NCBI GenBank assembly: GCA_030842085.1
Contig: JAUUSE010000074.1
Location: 1-5,713, forward strand
Reading direction: 5' to 3'
Length of the DNA: 5,713 nucleotides
From: Timburyella sp030842085
GTDB taxonomy: Bacteria; Bacillota; Clostridia; Oscillospirales; Acutalibacteraceae
The position numbers and the translations under genes are program-made. How positions within the stretch are numbered: the first letter of the stretch is position 1; each line of letters opens with the position of its first letter. Below, piece after piece: positions 5,390 to 5,713 of the stretch. The notes beneath the pieces are model-generated. The model worked only from the letters and a program-made list of their open reading frames with translations. It had not been told where the DNA came from and did not search any database.

Positions 5390-5435
5390 ATTCGCTCCCT
5401 TTTAAAGGTCTGTAAATAGTATTACCGGAGCGAAT
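5390..5435 (-). promoter_or_regulatory. 9-bp inverted repeat that can mask the sigG ribosome binding site
   Basis: On the minus strand ATTCGCTCC (5435-5427) and GGAGCGAAT (5398-5390) are exact complements, separated by 28 nt. The downstream arm contains the GGAG of the sigG binding site and ends 3 nt before the GTG. The upstream arm lies between the -35 and -10 of the sigma-F/G promoter, so only transcripts begun further upstream carry both arms. Confidence 0.6.
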
Positions 5436-5446
5436 TGACTTAATTC
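5417..5446 (-). promoter_or_regulatory. sigma-F / sigma-G type promoter of sigG
   Basis: On the minus strand GGTAATACTA (5426-5417) matches every fixed base of the sigma-F -10 pattern GGnnAnAnTR, and its AATACTA part matches six of seven bases of the sigma-G -10 CATACTA. GAATT (5446-5442) lies 18 nt before AATACTA and fits the sigma-G -35 GHATR in four of five positions; for sigma-F the -35 is weaker (15-nt spacing). Transcription would start near 5410, giving a leader of about 24 nt with the binding site free. Confidence 0.65.
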
Positions 5447-5455
5447 TGTTTGTGG

Positions 5456-5483
5456 ATTATATTATTTTTTTATCGTTCGTCAA
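5456..5483 (-). promoter_or_regulatory. sigma-A type promoter upstream of sigG
   Basis: On the minus strand TTGACG (5483-5478) and TATAAT (5461-5456) lie 16 nt apart, one mismatch from consensus in total. The predicted start is near 5449. TTGACGAA over the -35 differs by one base from a Spo0A-box-like TTGTCGAA, so Spo0A control is conceivable. This promoter would give a leader of about 63 nt that includes both arms of the binding-site hairpin. Confidence 0.5.
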
Positions 5484-5713
5484 AATTTTCTTGATTTTTA
5501 TTTATAAAGGTCATATATACCAAAATAAGTGAAATTTATAACATGCCTAAGATATACTGAAATATAGCATAGAATGCTTTTTAAAGTAAAAGTGTATATA
5601 TAGTGTATGTCTTATTTAAGCATAATTTTGCAAATAATTTGCTTTTATATAAAAATTCATAAATCTTTTGTACTTAAAACAAGTATAAGAACAACATATG
5701 GGGAAATATAAAA
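5484..5713. other. AT-rich region upstream of sigG, no gene seen
   Basis: No reading frame of note occurs on either strand. Small palindromes are present: AGCAT/ATGCT (5566-5570, 5574-5578) followed by a short T run, and GCAAAT/ATTTGC (5630-5635, 5637-5642). In many spore formers spoIIGA-sigE lies directly upstream of sigG; here at least 230 bp separate sigG from whatever lies beyond the edge. Confidence 0.55.

Overview
The window looks like chromosomal DNA of an anaerobic, spore-forming member of the Clostridia (Firmicutes). Three things point there. The forespore sigma factor sigG is followed by a YlmC/YmxH-type sporulation gene. A SCIFF ranthipeptide precursor sits beside its radical SAM/SPASM maturase, a pair that is close to a hallmark of the Clostridia. 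The genes use TTG, GTG and ATG starts behind strong GGAGG-like ribosome binding sites, in fairly AT-rich intergenic DNA. The genus cannot be named from the sequence.

Left part, plus strand (1-3645). The window opens inside the last codons of what looks like yajC (SecYEG accessory protein). A TIGR04086-like four-helix membrane protein follows. Next comes a very good extended -10 promoter and a 157-nt leader that can fold into a compact pseudoknotted structure. This leads into scfA, the 45-residue six-cysteine peptide. A 12-bp GAAA-loop hairpin separates scfA from scfB, the maturase, which lies 372 bp downstream with its own possible promoter region. A PF06541-type membrane protein (putative ABC-transporter type IV family) follows, and a strong terminator closes the unit. 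ScfB is expected to install a Cys-to-Thr thioether in ScfA. The membrane proteins may share only the location.

Middle (3645-4263). This gap of about 620 bp lies between two converging transcription units. It holds two terminator-type hairpins and a GC-richer, palindrome-bearing segment that looks like an interspersed repeat or decayed sequence. The rest has no convincing gene.

Right part, minus strand (5713-4264). sigG is transcribed leftward, followed after 55 bp by ylmC/ymxH, the same order as in Bacillus (sigG upstream of ylmC). The sigG control region is the richest regulatory spot. A sigma-F/sigma-G-like promoter lies close to the GTG start and a sigma-A-like promoter about 40 bp further upstream. 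A 9-bp inverted repeat has one arm covering the sigG ribosome binding site and the other between the two predicted start points. Only the longer transcript could therefore form the blocking hairpin. About 230 AT-rich bases beyond it show no gene.

The ranthipeptide system itself is a described type. The two observations most worth pursuing are the structured leader before scfA and the promoter-dependent hairpin before sigG.
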